From: Ectopseudomonas mendocina
Lineage (GTDB): Bacteria > Pseudomonadota > Gammaproteobacteria > Pseudomonadales > Pseudomonadaceae
Reading direction: 5' to 3'
DNA: 64,000 nt
NCBI RefSeq assembly: GCF_007049795.1
Contig: NZ_SCFY01000004.1
Coordinates: 124,001 to 188,000 of the forward strand
Position 1 is the stretch's first letter. The number at the start of each line of letters is the position of its first letter. The translations under genes and the position numbers were made by a program. This document shows, in pieces, positions 59,462 through 64,000 of this stretch. Under the pieces are notes generated by a model. It was not told the DNA's origin, made no database searches, and worked only from the letters and a program-made list of their open reading frames with translations.

Positions 59462-60976
59462 ATGAGCGATACCTTTTCCTACCTGCTGATGGCCTGGAGT
59501 GATCCGCAGCTGCTGATGCTGACTGCGCTGGGCACCTTTGCCGGCATCTATATCGGCGCCATCCCAGGCCTGTCGGTGACCATGGCAGTGTCCATCCTGG
59601 TGTCCTTCACCTTCTCCTGGGACGTCAACGACGCCCTGGCGCTGATCGTCGGCATCTTCATTGGCGGCGTTTACGGTGGCTCGCGCAGCGCCATCCTGCT
59701 GAACATCCCCGGCGCGCCCTCCTCAGTGGCCACGGCCTTCGATGGTTACCCACTGGCACAACAGGGCGAAGCCGGACGCGCCATCGGCCTGAGCACCGTA
59801 ATGTCGGTGGTCGGCGGCATCGTCGGTACCATCATGCTCGCCAGCGCCGCACCGCTGATCGGCGATCTGGCTCTGCGGTTTGCCCCGCGCGACTACTTTC
59901 TGGTGGCGACCATCGGCCTGCTGCTGGTAGGCAGCCTATCCGAAGGCTCACTGGCCAAGGGCATCTTCGCCGCAGCACTGGGTGCGATCATCGGTCTGGT
60001 AGGCATGGACCCGGTCACCGCCGAAGGGCGCTTCACGCTCGGCCAGGTCGAACTGATGGGCGGCATCCACTACGTGGTGCTGATGATCGGCCTGTTCGGC
60101 GTCGCCGAGGCCTTCTATCAATTGCATAACCTGGACAGCCCGGTGATTCGGCAGAAGGTCGACAAAATCCTGCCGTCCTTCGCCATGGTCCTGAAATTCC
60201 TGCCGCTGTCGATCCGCACCTCGATCATCGGCGTGGTGGTCGGCGTGTTGCCGGGCGTCGGCGGTGACATCGCTGCACTGATGGCCTACGACCATGCCAA
60301 GCGCACCGTGAAAAATCCGTCCAAACCATTCGGCAAGGGAGCCTACGAAGGCCTGGTCGCCCCGGAAACCGCCAACAGCGCAGCGGTCGGTGGCGCCTAC
60401 GTGCCGATGCTGACTCTGGGCATGCCTGGCGACGCGGTCACGGCGGTGATCATCGGCGCCCTGGTCGTGCATGGTCTGAACCCCGGCCCGATGCTCATGG
60501 TAGAGAACCCGCACATTTTCTACTTCACCGTCGGCAACCTGCTGCTGGCCAACGTGTTTCTGATGATCTTCGGCCTGATGGGCATCAAGCTGTTCGCCAA
60601 GTTCGTCGAAATGCCCAAGGCCGTGCTGATTCCGCTGATCCTGGTGCTCTGCGTGGTCGGTACCTACTCGATCAACAGCAGCATGACCGAGGTGTACTGG
60701 ATGCTCGGCTTCGGTGTGCTCGGCTACCTGCTGAAGATCTTCGGCTTCCAGATGGGCCCGATCATCCTCGGCGCCATCCTCGGCCCGCTGATGGACACCT
60801 CGTATCGCCAGGCGATGTCCTCGGCCGGCGATCACCCGGGGGAGCTACTGCAGGGTCTGGTCACCAGCCCGCTGTCGCTGATCCTGACCAGTGCGGTAGT
60901 GCTGATTCTGCTGGGCAACACCCCGCTACTGAAGAAACTCAAGAGCAAGTTCAGCCCCGCCTCCGCGCGCGGCTGA
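59462..60976 (+). CDS. tctA: Tripartite tricarboxylate transporter, large permease TctA
   Basis: 504-residue inner-membrane permease with about 12 helices. Family signatures are TFAGIYIGAIPGLSVTMAVS near the N terminus, GGVYGGSRSAILLNIPGAPS, and GVLPGVGGDIAALMAYDHAK with the following TANSAAVGGAYVPMLTLGMP. It transports an organic acid (citrate in the type case) with the ion gradient. Neighbouring quinate, shikimate and hydroxybenzoate genes suggest a hydroaromatic or related acid here. Confidence 0.94.
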   Translation: MSDTFSYLLMAWSDPQLLMLTALGTFAGIYIGAIPGLSVTMAVSILVSFTFSWDVNDALALIVGIFIGGVYGGSRSAILLNIPGAPSSVATAFDGYPLAQQGEAGRAIGLSTVMSVVGGIVGTIMLASAAPLIGDLALRFAPRDYFLVATIGLLLVGSLSEGSLAKGIFAAALGAIIGLVGMDPVTAEGRFTLGQVELMGGIHYVVLMIGLFGVAEAFYQLHNLDSPVIRQKVDKILPSFAMVLKFLPLSIRTSIIGVVVGVLPGVGGDIAALMAYDHAKRTVKNPSKPFGKGAYEGLVAPETANSAAVGGAYVPMLTLGMPGDAVTAVIIGALVVHGLNPGPMLMVENPHIFYFTVGNLLLANVFLMIFGLMGIKLFAKFVEMPKAVLIPLILVLCVVGTYSINSSMTEVYWMLGFGVLGYLLKIFGFQMGPIILGAILGPLMDTSYRQAMSSAGDHPGELLQGLVTSPLSLILTSAVVLILLGNTPLLKKLKSKFSPASARG

Positions 60977-61045
60977 CACACGAGCACCAACAGGTGTGCC
61001 CCGACCTTGACTGGGGCTCACAACAACAAGCGATGGAGAGTCCCG

Positions 61046-62047
61046 ATGTTCAAATCCCTTCTGACCGGCGCCGCCCTCGGCCTCAGCGCCCTGACTATGG
61101 CTCTGCCGGCCCATGCCGAATACCCCGAGCGCAGCATCCAGGCGGTCATTCCCTGGGGCGCCGGCGGTGCTACCGACAACGTCATGCGCAGCCTGACGCC
61201 CTACGTGGAAAAAGAACTGGGCGGCAAGTTCATCCTCAACAACCGTCCGGGCGGCACCGCCGTGATCGGCAGCACCTTCGTCAAGACCCAGCGTCCTGAC
61301 GGTTACACCGTCCTGCTCGGCGCAGAGAACCCGCAGCTGTACAAAGTGCTGAAACTGGCCGACTTCGACTACGCCGACTTCTACCCGGTGAGCATCATTG
61401 GCCAGAACGTGGTGGTGATCGCCGCCAACGCCGACGCGCCGTTCAACAACATGGCTGAGCTGATGGCTGCCGCCAAGGCCAACCCGGACACCCTGCGCAT
61501 GGGCTCCACTGGTGCCGGCGGCTTGCCGAGCACCGTCAGCGCGATGATCAACGCTGTGGACGAGCTGAAAGTGCGTGAAGTGACCTTCGGCGGCGACGGC
61601 CCCGGCATCACCGCACTGATGGGCAATCATATCGACTTCATGCCGCTGAGCCTGGCCGCCGCGCGCGAGCTGGTACGCAGCGGCAAGCTCAAGGCCCTGG
61701 CCGTGTTCGCCACCGAGGAAACCCCGGAACTGCCGGGCGTGGAGCCGATCACCAAGTCGCTGCCGGCCATCGCAGAGTACCTGCCGTGGGGTCCGTTCTG
61801 GGGCGCCTTCGTACGCAAGGACACCCCGGATGACGTCAAGCAGAAGCTGGTCGATGCCTACGCCAAGGCCGTGGCCAATCCCGAGTTCCAGGGCTTCCTG
61901 AAGAACTTCGGTGCACAGAGCCTGAACCTCAACGGCGCCGAAGCCGAAGAGTTCCTCAAGCGCTGGCAGTCAGTCACCACCTGGTCGATGTACAAAGCCA
62001 AGGCCATCGAGATCTCCCCGGACTCGGTCGGCATCGCCAAGCCCTGA
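61046..62047 (+). CDS. tctC: Tripartite tricarboxylate transporter substrate-binding protein TctC
   Basis: 333-residue periplasmic binding protein with signal peptide MFKSLLTGAALGLSALTMAL then PAHA, cleaved before EYPERSIQ. Family pieces are the VIPWGAGGATDNVMRSLTPY loop, NNRPGGTAVIGSTFVKTQRP and the GSTGAGGLPSTVSAMI carboxylate-binding segment. It hands the substrate to TctA/TctB. I chose ATG 61046, with GGAGAG upstream. It is 69 bp after tctA in the same operon. Confidence 0.93.
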   Translation: MFKSLLTGAALGLSALTMALPAHAEYPERSIQAVIPWGAGGATDNVMRSLTPYVEKELGGKFILNNRPGGTAVIGSTFVKTQRPDGYTVLLGAENPQLYKVLKLADFDYADFYPVSIIGQNVVVIAANADAPFNNMAELMAAAKANPDTLRMGSTGAGGLPSTVSAMINAVDELKVREVTFGGDGPGITALMGNHIDFMPLSLAAARELVRSGKLKALAVFATEETPELPGVEPITKSLPAIAEYLPWGPFWGAFVRKDTPDDVKQKLVDAYAKAVANPEFQGFLKNFGAQSLNLNGAEAEEFLKRWQSVTTWSMYKAKAIEISPDSVGIAKP

Positions 62048-62100
62048 TTCCCGCCTACGGGTGCCTTCGGCGCCCGCCTTCCTTTCGCCTGCATCGCTAC

Positions 62101-64000
<1,900 letters not shown>

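Overview
This window looks like a chromosome segment of a Pseudomonas, probably of the P. mendocina / P. oleovorans / P. alcaliphila type. The grounds are the high GC content, the gene complement (mpl, ubiX, ppa, a full wsp operon, aroQ and quiC, pobR/pobA) and Pseudomonas-type GTAGGGCGG and REP-like intergenic hairpins. The genus is inferred from gene families; the species is a guess.

Left flank (1-18830) is core chromosome. It carries a MITE-like repeat, an NAD(P)-binding protein, a small DUF protein and a methyltransferase gene broken by an in-frame amber codon. A FixJ-type two-component system diverges from a fatty-acid type run: acyl-CoA ligase, permease, acyl-CoA dehydrogenase, thiolase and metallo-hydrolase. 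Housekeeping genes follow (YbaK, YceK-like lipoprotein, ubiX, mpl, GNAT), then a protein that looks like a dead PP2C phosphatase fused to a dead kinase, then mtfA and ppa.

Genomic island (about 18836-41532, 22.7 kb). A 28-bp direct repeat, whose left copy is part of the ppa terminator, brackets it. Inside each end lie tandem GTGTGGGTC repeats, probably integrase arm sites. The gene set recalls CP4-57-like elements: P4-type integrase at the left end; DUF932, YqaJ nuclease, a four-cysteine protein and RadC; and, at the right end, a YagK/YfjJ (inovirus Gp2-like) protein and AlpA. Cargo comprises two GAF-GGDEF diguanylate cyclases about 73 % identical to each other, an XRE regulator beside unknown membrane and secreted genes, and a type I restriction-modification operon (hsdM, rhuM, hsdS, hsdR) headed by a WYL regulator. 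hsdS is cleanly interrupted by a 1107-bp IS630-family element at a TA dinucleotide.

Right flank (41533-64000). The island ends about 100 bp upstream of a complete wspABCDEFR surface-sensing operon (c-di-GMP output through WspR). Next comes an aromatic and hydroaromatic catabolic region: aroQ and an NAD-type quinate/shikimate dehydrogenase, a TetR regulator, quiC-type dehydroshikimate dehydratase, a DMT transporter, a TIM-barrel isomerase, a Gfo/Idh/MocA oxidoreductase, an IclR regulator, a TctBAC tricarboxylate-type transporter, and pobR/pobA (4-hydroxybenzoate to protocatechuate; pobA is cut by the window end). Two sets of shared palindromes, TAACYRGTTM at three sites and TGTTCGRTTATCGAACA at two, suggest that the TetR and IclR proteins control this region jointly.
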